Source: CAYGZL01 sp964354345
GTDB taxonomy: Bacteria; Chloroflexota; Anaerolineae; Anaerolineales; UBA4823
Reading direction: 5' to 3'
NCBI GenBank assembly: GCA_964354345.1
Contig: CAYGZL010000106.1
Span: forward strand, 39,176 to 103,175
Length of the DNA stretch: 64,000 nt
Part shown: piece by piece, positions 51,809 to 60,500 of the stretch
Layout: each line of letters starts with the position of its first letter
Position numbering within the stretch: the stretch's first letter is position 1
Made by a program: the position numbers and the translations under genes
The notes under the pieces: model-generated
What the model saw: only the letters and a program-made list of their open reading frames with translations
Databases searched by the model: none
What the model was told of the DNA's origin: nothing

Positions 51809-52606
51809 TCAGCGTGCGCCGCAGGCTTGCAGGCAAGCTTGCATGTGGCCGCGAGCTTCAGCAGCGATCATGGCGCACTGCATCAGGCTATACTCTTTGG
51901 CGCCAATGATCTCTAGAGACAATGCACCTGTGTAGTTGCCATGATAGAGCACCCGCACAAAACCAATCAAATCGATATCACCCCGCCCATTGGCCTGGTA
52001 CTCAGGCTTTCCGCGACCTTGCTGGCGGCCTCGGCAATCGCGGATGTGAACATGCTTGACCCGCGGCAGCACAGCGGCGATTGCTTCAACTGGATTTTCA
52101 CCAGCCCGGTAAATATGTGAGGGATCCACATTAATACCAAATGCAGGAGAGGGGATTGCCTCCATGATCCGCAAGGTGGTTGGTGTATTATGAATGCAGG
52201 TTCCAACGTGAGCCTTGAGACATAAGGTAACGCCATAGTACTCGGCGCGTTGCGACAGATGACCCATTGAATTGATCGTTTGCTGGAAATCGGTTTCATC
52301 ACCGGATTTCCCGCTCGGATCGACATGGATGACCGGTATTTCTAACTCATTCGCGGCCTGAAAAGCCAGCTCCATGCGCTCTGGGTTCTGGGTGGGTTGT
52401 TGAATAGCCAGCAACTCGAGTTGATAAACTTGCGCAAGGCGTTTAATCTCAGGCGCCAGCTCACGCCAGCGTGACAGTACCAGGTGCTCGCTCATCCCAT
52501 CGAGGGCCGACAACTCAACGCCGTCGTAACCAGCCAGCGCCAGGTGTTTGAAAGCGGTCTCCAGATCATAACCGCCGAAGAGAACTGTATTCGCTCCAAG
52601 CTTCAT
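51809..52606 (-). CDS. Sugar phosphate isomerase/epimerase-like TIM barrel
   Basis: This 265-residue protein belongs to the AP endonuclease 2/xylose isomerase-like family (IolE/Hyi type). Metal-binding positions are visible in GYDGVELSALDG (about residues 27-38), VIHVDPSG (about 92-99), GINVDPSHIYRAG (about 156-168), VKHVHIRDC (about 182-190) and a final ALSLEIIG (about 228-235) with Glu. It is likely a metal-dependent sugar or keto-acid isomerase. It is 44 bases downstream of a Gfo/Idh/MocA gene, a frequent pairing in cyclitol and sugar-acid pathways. Confidence 0.85.
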   Translation of the reverse strand: MKLGANTVLFGGYDLETAFKHLALAGYDGVELSALDGMSEHLVLSRWRELAPEIKRLAQVYQLELLAIQQPTQNPERMELAFQAANELEIPVIHVDPSGKSGDETDFQQTINSMGHLSQRAEYYGVTLCLKAHVGTCIHNTPTTLRIMEAIPSPAFGINVDPSHIYRAGENPVEAIAAVLPRVKHVHIRDCRGRQQGRGKPEYQANGRGDIDLIGFVRVLYHGNYTGALSLEIIGAKEYSLMQCAMIAAEARGHMQACLQACGAR

Positions 52607-52650
52607 TTAGTAAACTCCTTTACTATAACCGGTGTGCCTGACCGGTTTAA

Positions 52651-53643
52651 TTAAAAGATATGAACCACACTGTCAGTCTCCAGAGATTCAATTGCCGCAG
52701 CCAGCACCTTTTGCGCTGCCAGACCATCCGCGCCAGAGCCATCGATTGCTTCAGGTTTGACGCCTTCATTGACCTGCTCCAGGAAACGATGCAGCCGGTT
52801 ACGGAAGGTATCTTCGAAGTCGCTCATTCCACCGAAGATTGGATTGGTATAAACAATCTTTTCCAGGTTGCCAGCCGGGTACAGGGTGACTTCGCGGAAC
52901 ATGTCATCCAACACGAAGCGCCCTTTCATGCCGGCCACTTCACAACGTTCCATTGGGTGACCACGTTCGATATCATACGAACCGGTCAGACCCCCGACCA
53001 CACCGTTCTTGAAGCGCATGTTGAAATGGGCGGTCGTCCAGATCGTGCGACCGGGACCTTTCGTGGCAAAACACTGGACGGCCTCGATATCCCCACAGAA
53101 GTGGCGCATGATATCAACAGAATGGGGGTGTAAAGCTTTTATATGGAAATAGGGCGAGCTTTCAGCAGGATTTTTTATCCAGATACTCATGTTAATGAAG
53201 AGCAGTTGCCCTAAGCGGTCTTCATTCTGCCATTTTTTCGCCAGACGCGCTGCTGGCGTGAAGCGGTGGTTGAGATTGATCCCGAAACAGCGGTTCAGTT
53301 CCCTGGCTTTGGAGACCATCTCCTCGGCGCGGCGAATTTCGTTGCAGATGGGTTTCTCACACAGCACATGCGCTTCAGCTTCCAGGGCCTGCAGGGTCGG
53401 CTCATAATGGTCGCTGCCATATTCGTATCCACCCGTCGTCACGCTGACCAGGTCGGGTTTCAATGCGTCCAGCATTTGCTGGGCCATATAAAATCCCGGC
53501 ACATCCAGGCGCGTGGCAGCCGCTTCTACCCGGTCTCTCAAGATGTCACAGACTCCCACCAGCTCGGCCAGGGGATCTGCCTGATAGATATCCGCATGGC
53601 GATTGCCGATCGGACCCATGCCAATGACGCAGACTCTCAACAT
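52651..53643 (-). CDS. Gfo/Idh/MocA-family oxidoreductase
   Basis: This 330-residue NAD(P)-binding protein has CVIGMGPIGNRHADIYQ (residues 5-21), CEKPICNE (about 91-98) and a family-type active-site region LHPHSVDIMRHF (about 170-181). It is clearly paralogous to the gene at 54998: both share GIGxxHAxIYQ-like starts, LNLNHRFTPAA and ALHPHS segments. The two are separated by a repeat array and a sulfotransferase gene. A sugar or cyclitol dehydrogenase role is likely. The isomerase-like gene follows downstream. Confidence 0.88.
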   Translation of the reverse strand: MLRVCVIGMGPIGNRHADIYQADPLAELVGVCDILRDRVEAAATRLDVPGFYMAQQMLDALKPDLVSVTTGGYEYGSDHYEPTLQALEAEAHVLCEKPICNEIRRAEEMVSKARELNRCFGINLNHRFTPAARLAKKWQNEDRLGQLLFINMSIWIKNPAESSPYFHIKALHPHSVDIMRHFCGDIEAVQCFATKGPGRTIWTTAHFNMRFKNGVVGGLTGSYDIERGHPMERCEVAGMKGRFVLDDMFREVTLYPAGNLEKIVYTNPIFGGMSDFEDTFRNRLHRFLEQVNEGVKPEAIDGSGADGLAAQKVLAAAIESLETDSVVHIF

Positions 53644-53686
53644 AGATGCTCCTTAATCACGGTAGTTTTTGGGGCTGTCCAAAAAG

Positions 53687-54196
53687 GGGGCAGACACATA
53701 GGTCTGCCCCTACCTGTAGGGGTCGACCTATGTGTCGACCGTGGCGTTCAATGCCCTGGCGCACATTGCCCTGGCGCACATTTCCGCTGACTGCCTCTAC
53801 CTGTAGGGATCGACCTATGTGTCGACCGTGGCGTTCAATGCCATGGCACACATTGCCCTGGCGCACATTTCCGCTGACTGCCCCAACCTGTAGGGGTCGA
53901 CCTATGTATCGACCGTGGCGTTCAATGCCCTGGCGCACAATTCCGCTGACTGCCCCAACTTGTAGGGGTCGACCTATGTGTCGACCCTCTGCCTGTAGGG
54001 GTCGACCTATGTATCGACCGTGGCGCACATTGCCCTGGCACACAATTCCGCTGACTGCCCCAACCTGTAGGGGTCGACCTATGTGTCGACCCTCTGCCTG
54101 TAGGGGTCGATCAATGTGTCGACCGTGGCGCACATTGCCCTGGCGCACAATTCCGCTGACTGCCCCAACCTGTAGGGGTCGACCTATGTGTCGACC
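53687..54196. repeat. Array of palindromic repeats, eight direct copies and one inverted
   Basis: Eight copies of the core GGTCGACCTATGTGTCGACC (some with one or two changes) start at 53721, 53808, 53895, 53967, 54000, 54072, 54105 and 54177, mostly preceded by CTGTAGG. Each forms a 7-bp hairpin with loop CTATGT. An inverted related copy at 53687-53713 has the stem GGGGCAGAC/GTCTGCCCC, which differs by paired, compensatory changes. Units are separated by repeated spacers containing GTGGCGCACATTGCCCTGGC and TTCCGCTGACTGCCCCAAC, giving lengths near 72 or 105 bases with shorter 33-base steps. No gene is supported inside. Confidence 0.93.
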
Positions 54197-54219
54197 CTCC
54201 AAATATGGTGTATGAACTA

Positions 54220-54975
54220 TCAAATACATTCTTTTTGGATAGCCTCAAGGATTTCTGGTTCCGAATACCCATAGTCCTGCATGGTCGAGGTAAAGAAATC
54301 GTAATCATACGGACCAGCATCCGACTTCCACCGCCCAACAGCTTCGGGTTTTACCGGGATCTTGGCCAGCGGGATCTCCAGGAAGTCTTCCAGGCAGCGC
54401 AGGGTTTCATCCTGGCGCAGGACAAAATCTTCGAAGCGCACTTCAATCCAGTGCGCCGGGCGAGGTGTGGCTTTAACTAAATCGATTTGATATTTCCAGG
54501 AAATCGCACGTTTCAGGCGTAAATTATCCGTGGGCGGATAGGGCACTCCCCATTCGGACAAATCATCGGTCAGGTGACCATTCAAGATACAGTCTCGTGG
54601 GTCGCGGATCCAGAAGATGTACTTTGCCTCCGGAAACAGCCGCAGGATCCAGGGGAAAACCAGGGTAGTCTCGGGAATTTTCCAGCCCTTATGCACCACC
54701 GGATTGGATAAAACGTCGGCCAGATAACGCTGGATCAGGCTGGTAAACTCAGGATCGATCTCCATCGTGTGGAGCTGGCTCCAATCCCATGCCAGTCCTC
54801 CCAACCAGCGCACATGCCGGGCAAATACCTGGCAGGCCGCATACATATCCTCTGGTGGAAGTAAGTCGCCGGATTCATTCTGCGGCTGACCCATGTAAAC
54901 GCCGCTGGCGGAGAGGGTGTGTGAGATCGCCCGGGTGCCCGAGTGTCCCCGGCCGATTATGGTGATCAACGACAT
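54220..54975 (-). CDS. Sulfotransferase-family protein
   Basis: This 251-residue protein has the PAPS-binding 5'-phosphosulfate loop pattern GRGHSGTRAISHTLSASG (residues 8-25) and the 3'-phosphate region YIFWIRDPRDCILN (about 119-132), both typical of sulfotransferases. It would transfer sulfate to a hydroxyl group of a sugar or other small molecule. It lies 22 bases after the Gfo/Idh/MocA gene at 54998 and close to a sulfatase-fold gene, so sulfated glycan metabolism or cell-surface decoration is suggested. Substrate is unknown. Confidence 0.8.
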   Translation of the reverse strand: MSLITIIGRGHSGTRAISHTLSASGVYMGQPQNESGDLLPPEDMYAACQVFARHVRWLGGLAWDWSQLHTMEIDPEFTSLIQRYLADVLSNPVVHKGWKIPETTLVFPWILRLFPEAKYIFWIRDPRDCILNGHLTDDLSEWGVPYPPTDNLRLKRAISWKYQIDLVKATPRPAHWIEVRFEDFVLRQDETLRCLEDFLEIPLAKIPVKPEAVGRWKSDAGPYDYDFFTSTMQDYGYSEPEILEAIQKECI

Positions 54976-54997
54976 AAAACAACCTCCGCAGCGGGTA

Positions 54998-56020
54998 TCA
55001 ATCCACTTCCGGGACAGTCACAATCTGACCGGTTTCCCAGGATTGGATGGCGGCTTCGATGACATATTGCGCTTTCAGCGCGTCGGAACCGGGAGCATCG
55101 ATCTCTTCTGGAGCTACCTGGGCTGCGTTTTGTTCTATCCAGCGTGCAATCCGGCTGGTGAAGGTTTCACTGAAGCCCATCATCCCGCCAATATAAGAGC
55201 AGGTTTCCACCTGGCGGGAGAAGCGCGGGTAGAACTCGAGGTGTTCACAGGCCTCACGTAAGACAAACCGGGCTTGCGAGCCGACCACCTCCAGTGTTTC
55301 CAGTCCATAGCTCCCACCTGCATCATAGCTGCCAGTCAGGTGTCCAATAATGCCGTTCTTGAAAAGCATGTTGACCTGGACATTCGACCAGCACACCCGC
55401 TGTCCGTTCGGACCATCGGTTCGTGGACCGCGCTTGAAGAATGCCTGGACCTTTTCGACATCACCGCCGAAATAGCGCATAACATCAATCGAGTGGGGAT
55501 GCAAGGCGCGCATGTGAAACCAGGGGGAGGTCTCGTTGGGGTTGTTGATCCACATCGTCATGTTGATGATGTTAAGCTCGCCCAAACGACCAGAAGTCAC
55601 CCATTCCCTGGCGCGCAACGCCGCTGGGGTGAAGCGGTGGTTCAGGTTGACGCCATAGCGCAGGTTCTTCTGTTTCGCCAGGGCGACCATCTCACGCGCT
55701 TTGTGGATATCGTTCGAGATCGGTTTCTCGCCCAGTACCGGAATACCGGCTGCCAGCATCTCCATGGTGGGGGTGTAATGGTCGCCGCCATTCTCTAAGC
55801 CTGCCGTGCACATGCTCGCTGCATCGATCTGGATCCCGCTGGCCAACATTTCTTTGACTGAATAAAATCCCTGGCAGCGATATTTTTCTGCTGCGCGATC
55901 GGCGCGCTCCTCAATAATATCGCAGACAGCAACGATTTTTACATCCGGGCGCTGTTGGTAAATGTTGGCATGGACATTGCCGATATTTCCCACTCCAACA
56001 ATTGCTACTTTTAATGTCAT
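54998..56020 (-). CDS. Gfo/Idh/MocA-family oxidoreductase
   Basis: This 340-residue enzyme has VAIVGVGNIGNVHANIYQ (residues 5-22), GEKPISNDI (about 95-103) and ALHPHSIDVMRYF (about 173-185). It is a close paralogue of 52651-53643 and probably acts on a related sugar or cyclitol. The start at 56020 is chosen for AAGGAG 6 bases upstream; the frame extends further upstream into the sulfatase-like gene, without support. It lies between that gene and the sulfotransferase on the same strand. Confidence 0.88.
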   Translation of the reverse strand: MTLKVAIVGVGNIGNVHANIYQQRPDVKIVAVCDIIEERADRAAEKYRCQGFYSVKEMLASGIQIDAASMCTAGLENGGDHYTPTMEMLAAGIPVLGEKPISNDIHKAREMVALAKQKNLRYGVNLNHRFTPAALRAREWVTSGRLGELNIINMTMWINNPNETSPWFHMRALHPHSIDVMRYFGGDVEKVQAFFKRGPRTDGPNGQRVCWSNVQVNMLFKNGIIGHLTGSYDAGGSYGLETLEVVGSQARFVLREACEHLEFYPRFSRQVETCSYIGGMMGFSETFTSRIARWIEQNAAQVAPEEIDAPGSDALKAQYVIEAAIQSWETGQIVTVPEVD

Positions 56021-56060
56021 TTTTAACTCCTTATCAGGTCCTGGTAAGTAAAATAATCGC

Positions 56061-57455
56061 TCATTTTCTCGATTCGGACTGCAACCGGGCAGCCTGGGCA
56101 GGATCGCCGATATGCAGGATATCATAGGCCTGCAGGGAGGTCTTGAACGATCCAATCCCGGCATGCCCGTGCCAGTCGCCCTGGTTGAAAATCGGGTTCG
56201 GCAATCCCGTTTCCTGCTCGCGACGAGTTAGCCAGGCCTCCATACGCTGGGTGAGCACAGCAACTACTTCGGGGAGCTGCTCAGCCAGGTTGTTATTCTC
56301 GGCCGGGTCTTCGACCAGGTTGTAAAGCTCAACCGGCGGTTTGAAGTGGAAATCTGGCTCGAGCGCCAACATCAGCTTCCACAACGGAGTGCGCCAACCA
56401 TGCTTGCGCATCCAGGTGCACTCGGTAATATAGAATTCACTGTCCAGAGAAGCGATCTGGCCGTACGCCAAGGGCAGCAGACTATTACCATCGAATTTGA
56501 TCCCACTCTCGAGGCCAGTTAACTCCATCAAGGTGGGCACCAGGTCCTGATGGCGGTTGTAGCCAGCCACCCGCTTACCCGCGGGCACCCCAGCCGGATA
56601 GCGGATGATCAGGGGCACATGGAGTACATTGTCGTACATGCCATGGTGGTCAAACCAGCACTCGTGGTCATAGAGTGTTTCGCCGTGGTCAGCGTTGATC
56701 ACGACAATTGTCTCATCCAGGATACCGAGCGTCTCCAGTGAAGTAAAGATGGTCTGGATGGCGGCATCCATATAAGCCACCGCGCCATCGTACTGAGCGA
56801 TGACATACTCCTTGTCTGAAATGCCAGGCGGCATCCAACTGGCGAAAAAATCGCGGAAAGGTCTGAAGGTCATGACCGGATCCATTGAAGGATTGTTTGG
56901 ATCACACTCATTGCCATGGTAAAACATGCGCTCAAATGGCGCGGGTGGCAGGTAAGGTGCATGCGGATCCATGTGGCGCAAGAACAGGAAGAAGGGTTTG
57001 CGTTTGCGTGCCAGCCGCGCCAGCTCAGGGATGGCGACCTCGTTCAGGTTTTCTGCTTTCGGGCTGCGACCTTCGTTCCAGCTCCCCCAACCGGCAAAAT
57101 CAATGTACTTATCGAAGCCGCGCGAGGCCGGGTTACCACTGAAGCCCACACAGGTGGTGTTATAGTTGTTTTCACGCAACACCTCAGCCAGGGTTTTTAC
57201 CTCAGGGCGCAAGGGACCGATATGCCGCAGTGCCACCATCTGGGTAGAGATTACATCCATACCGGTCAGCATGGAGGCGTAACCGCTGGTGGTGGGAATA
57301 TAGGCGCTATAGGTGTGCTCGAACAATGTCCCCTCGGTGGCAAAACGATCGATGTGCGGCGTGGTCAGACGTGAATATCCATAGCAGCTCATATGGTCGG
57401 CGCGCAGCGAGTCGATGCCGATCAGGAGGATATTGGGTTTCCGTTTAGGGGCCAT
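56061..57455 (-). CDS. Sulfatase-fold (alkaline phosphatase superfamily) hydrolase
   Basis: This 464-residue cytoplasmic protein has the metal-binding LIGIDSLRADH (residues 11-21), HMDPHAPYLPP (about 158-168), NADHGETLYDHECWFDHHG (about 250-268) and a C-terminal sulfatase fold. The usual C/S-x-P-x-R motif for formylglycine reads TTSGYASMLTG (55-65), so the Cys/Ser is a Thr and the Arg a Tyr. A Thr nucleophile is seen in phosphodiesterase- and lipoteichoic-acid-synthase-like members. It may therefore hydrolyse a phosphate diester rather than a sulfate ester. ATG 57455 is preferred (AAAGGA upstream). Confidence 0.8.
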   Translation of the reverse strand: MAPKRKPNILLIGIDSLRADHMSCYGYSRLTTPHIDRFATEGTLFEHTYSAYIPTTSGYASMLTGMDVISTQMVALRHIGPLRPEVKTLAEVLRENNYNTTCVGFSGNPASRGFDKYIDFAGWGSWNEGRSPKAENLNEVAIPELARLARKRKPFFLFLRHMDPHAPYLPPAPFERMFYHGNECDPNNPSMDPVMTFRPFRDFFASWMPPGISDKEYVIAQYDGAVAYMDAAIQTIFTSLETLGILDETIVVINADHGETLYDHECWFDHHGMYDNVLHVPLIIRYPAGVPAGKRVAGYNRHQDLVPTLMELTGLESGIKFDGNSLLPLAYGQIASLDSEFYITECTWMRKHGWRTPLWKLMLALEPDFHFKPPVELYNLVEDPAENNNLAEQLPEVVAVLTQRMEAWLTRREQETGLPNPIFNQGDWHGHAGIGSFKTSLQAYDILHIGDPAQAARLQSESRK

Positions 57456-57510
57456 GCCTGTCCTTTCATAATAAACCGACATCCAGGATTAAGGATTTCG
57501 ACTCTCTAAT

Positions 57511-57520
57511 TTTACCTAAC
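57511..57520. promoter_or_regulatory. TTTACCTAAC word upstream of the sulfatase-like gene
   Basis: In the 125-base gap between the cydDC and sulfatase-like genes, TTTACCTAAC occurs on the plus strand; read on the minus strand it is GTTAGGTAAAAT. The same 12-mer GTTAGGTAAAAT occurs just upstream of the TauE-like gene (minus strand, 19170-19181). A shared operator or promoter element is possible. Confidence 0.35.
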
Positions 57521-57580
57521 TTATGAATTCGGGTGTGTCCGTGTTTCGTTTTTTTTAATACTGATCTGCTAAGAACCGTA

Positions 57581-60500
57581 TTAATCCAAGACTTCATGCT
57601 GTAATGTCCACATTTTATAGTAGCTGCCCTGCTGGTATAAGAGTTGAGTATGACGCCCCTGTTCGACTATCCGCCCATGATCTAAGACGAGGATTTCATT
57701 CATTTTTTCCATGCCGATCAGGCGATGCGTGATCACCAGGGTAGTGCGTCCCGCTGCCAGGGTTTCCAACGCCTGCCAGACCGATTGTTCGGTGAGTGCA
57801 TCCAGGTTAGCCGTGGCTTCATCCAGGATCAACAGGGGAGTGTCTCGAAGAAAAGCGCGCGCAATCGCCAGCCGCTGGCGCTCGCCACCACTGAGCCGCA
57901 GACCCTGGTCTCCGATCCAGGTATCGTAACCCTGCGGCAGGGTCTCGATTACGTCATGGATTTGGGCTTGCCTGGCGGCCGCTATCAGATCAGCCTGCAT
58001 GGCCTGGGGACGCGCAATGAGTAAATTTTCGCGCACCGTTGCTGAGAAGATAAAAGCGTTCTGGCCGACGACACTGATCCGTCCGCGCAACGCTTCCTGC
58101 GCAAGATTGCGGATATCCTGGCCACCCAGCCGGATTTCTCCCGCCTGGAAATCCCAAAAGCGCAGCAGCAAGTTCACCAGAGTTGTCTTCCCCGCACCAC
58201 TTGCGCCGACAATCGCCAATTTATCCCCTGCGCAGAGGGAAAAAGTTATCTCTTGCAGCGCATACCGCCGCCCATTTAGAGCCCTGCGTGAGGCATCTGT
58301 GGCGTTGTCTGTGACATCTGGATAATGAAAAGACAACTGATTGACCTGCAGGGTATACCTCTCGGGTAGCGGGAGAGGATCCGGCCGGTCAACGACAGCC
58401 GGTGAGGAGTCGGTTATTTCAAACAGGCGGCGTGCGGCTGCCAGGTTGGTTTCTAAAAATTGGGCCGCCAGCGGCAAGGGGAGGACGGCCTCGAAGCTGG
58501 TCAACGCAGCCAACATCAAAACCGCCAGGTGAGTGCCCGGGATGTGGCCACTGGATACGAGTGGAATTGCCAGGATCAATGTCCCCCACGCCGCCAGTGA
58601 GGCCAGCAGATTCAGCAGGGAGCTCTGCACCGCGCTGATCCGCGCCAGCCGGCTTTGTAAGTGAATCAGCTCAGCGGACTGCCTGGCGACGCGCTCAAGC
58701 TGCCGTCCCGCCTGGTTGCAAGCCAACAAATCGGGCATTCCCTGCAGTCCATCCACCAGGCTGGTGCGCAGCTCTGCCTGTAAGGTGATGGTTCGCTCGC
58801 CCAGGTTACGGCTCAACCAATGGGCCAGAATTGGGATCCCCACACCGGCGCTGAGTAGCGTGGCAAGCAAGAAAAGCCCCAAGCGTCCGTCATACCAGGT
58901 CAGGTAACCACACGCCAGTCCCGCGGCCAGCACGGCAGTGATTGGGGGAGCCAGGACGCGCACATAGAAGAATTCTAATGAACCAATATCGTTTAAGATG
59001 CGCGCCAGAAGGTCACCGCTGTGGTAGGCTGATAGACGAGCCGGCGCCAGCGGTTCGAGCGCCTGGTAAAATGTCACGCGCAGGCGCTCCAGCAGGTGAA
59101 ACGTGACCTGGTGAGAAAGGTAACGTTCGCAATAGCGGAACAGACCACGGGCGATGCCGAAGAAGCGTACGCCAACAATTGCTACCTGTAAATCAGCGAT
59201 TGAAGGATGTAGCGCAGCAGCCGCCAGGATATACGCCGAGGTAGACATTAATCCAACGCCACTGGCGACTGTCGCCAGGCTGGCCAAGACTGCCAGAGCG
59301 ATTAAGGATTTATAGGGGGCAGCCAGGCTGACCAGCGCCAAAAACAACTCCAGGTTTTTGCGAGCGCGTGGCAGCGCAGGTGCCGTCGGTCCCGGTGGGA
59401 TGGGTGAAAGCGCTGTGTCTTGAGGTGGCGCGATCGAATTGTCAATTGTAATGCCTGGCTGTGTAACCACAGGCTGTGAACCCACAGGCTGTGATATGGC
59501 AGTGCTCTCCTGCAAGGAGGCCTGGTAGGCGAATACGAGCTCTCGATAGAGGCCATCCTCGCTGAGCAGCGAGCGGTGATCGCCGCGTTGTACCACCAGA
59601 CCTTTGTCGAGCACCAGGATTTGGTCGGCAGTGGCGATCGTGGTTAACCGGTGCGCAATGATCAGCGCGGTGCGTCCTACGAGCAGCCGGTTTAGAGCCT
59701 CCTGCACCTGGGCCTCGCTGGCCGGGTCGAGGTGGGCGGTCGGTTCGTCCAGGATCAGCAGAGGGGCGTCTTGCAGGAATGCGCGAGCCAGGGCCAGGCG
59801 TTGAGCCTGACCGGCGCTGAGCCGCGCCCCGCGCTCACCGATCAGGGTGTCATAACCCTGGGGGAGTTGCTGGATGAAAGCATCCGCCACAGCCAGTTGA
59901 GCTGCCTGCTCAACCGCCTGCTGGCTGGCTTCAGGGCGTGCCAGTCGGATATTATCTGCTACCGTTCCATAGAAAAGGAAGGGGTTTTGAGGTACATAAG
60001 CGATCTGGAAGTGGAGTGTCTCTGGTGGAATCCGCGTAACGGGTACGCCATTGACGAGGATCTCCCCCTGGTCAGGCGAGGCAAATCCCAACACCAGGTT
60101 GGCTAGGGTGGTCTTGCCCGATCCACTGCGACCGACAACGGCTACTACCTGACCGGTGGGAACCTGGAAACTGACGCCATTCAGGGCCGCCGCGCCTTCG
60201 GGATAGCGATAATGCACTCCTGAAAATTCGATGCCCACCCTGGTTGATTGTTCCGACTGGTTTATCTCGGCTGGATTGGGATCTTGACGCGTAGTGAGGG
60301 GGGTCTCGATTACCTGGAAGAGACGGGTCGCGGCCGTAATACCAGACATCCCGGCATGGAAGCGCGCCCCCAGGGTGCGCAAGGGCAGGTAAAATTCGGG
60401 CGCCAGGAGCAAGACAAAGAAAGCCTGTTCAAACTCCAGATGTCCATAAAGCAAACGCAGACCGACCTCGACCGCGATCATAGCCGTACTCAGGGTGGCG

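Noticed and set aside
53687..54196. Repeat array as a CRISPR locus
   Set aside because: The stretches between repeats are themselves repeated, unit spacing is irregular (33 to 105 bases), and no cas gene is nearby.
53646..54229. Long open frames on both strands within the repeat array
   Set aside because: They arise from the repeat unit itself and have repeated, low-complexity translations (for example many RGRPMCRPW units). They have no ribosome-binding site of their own and no homologous pattern.
57555..57584. TTAATAC/GTATTAA inverted repeat as a cydDC terminator
   Set aside because: On the minus strand the stem is followed by A residues, not T residues; the T-run lies on the wrong side.
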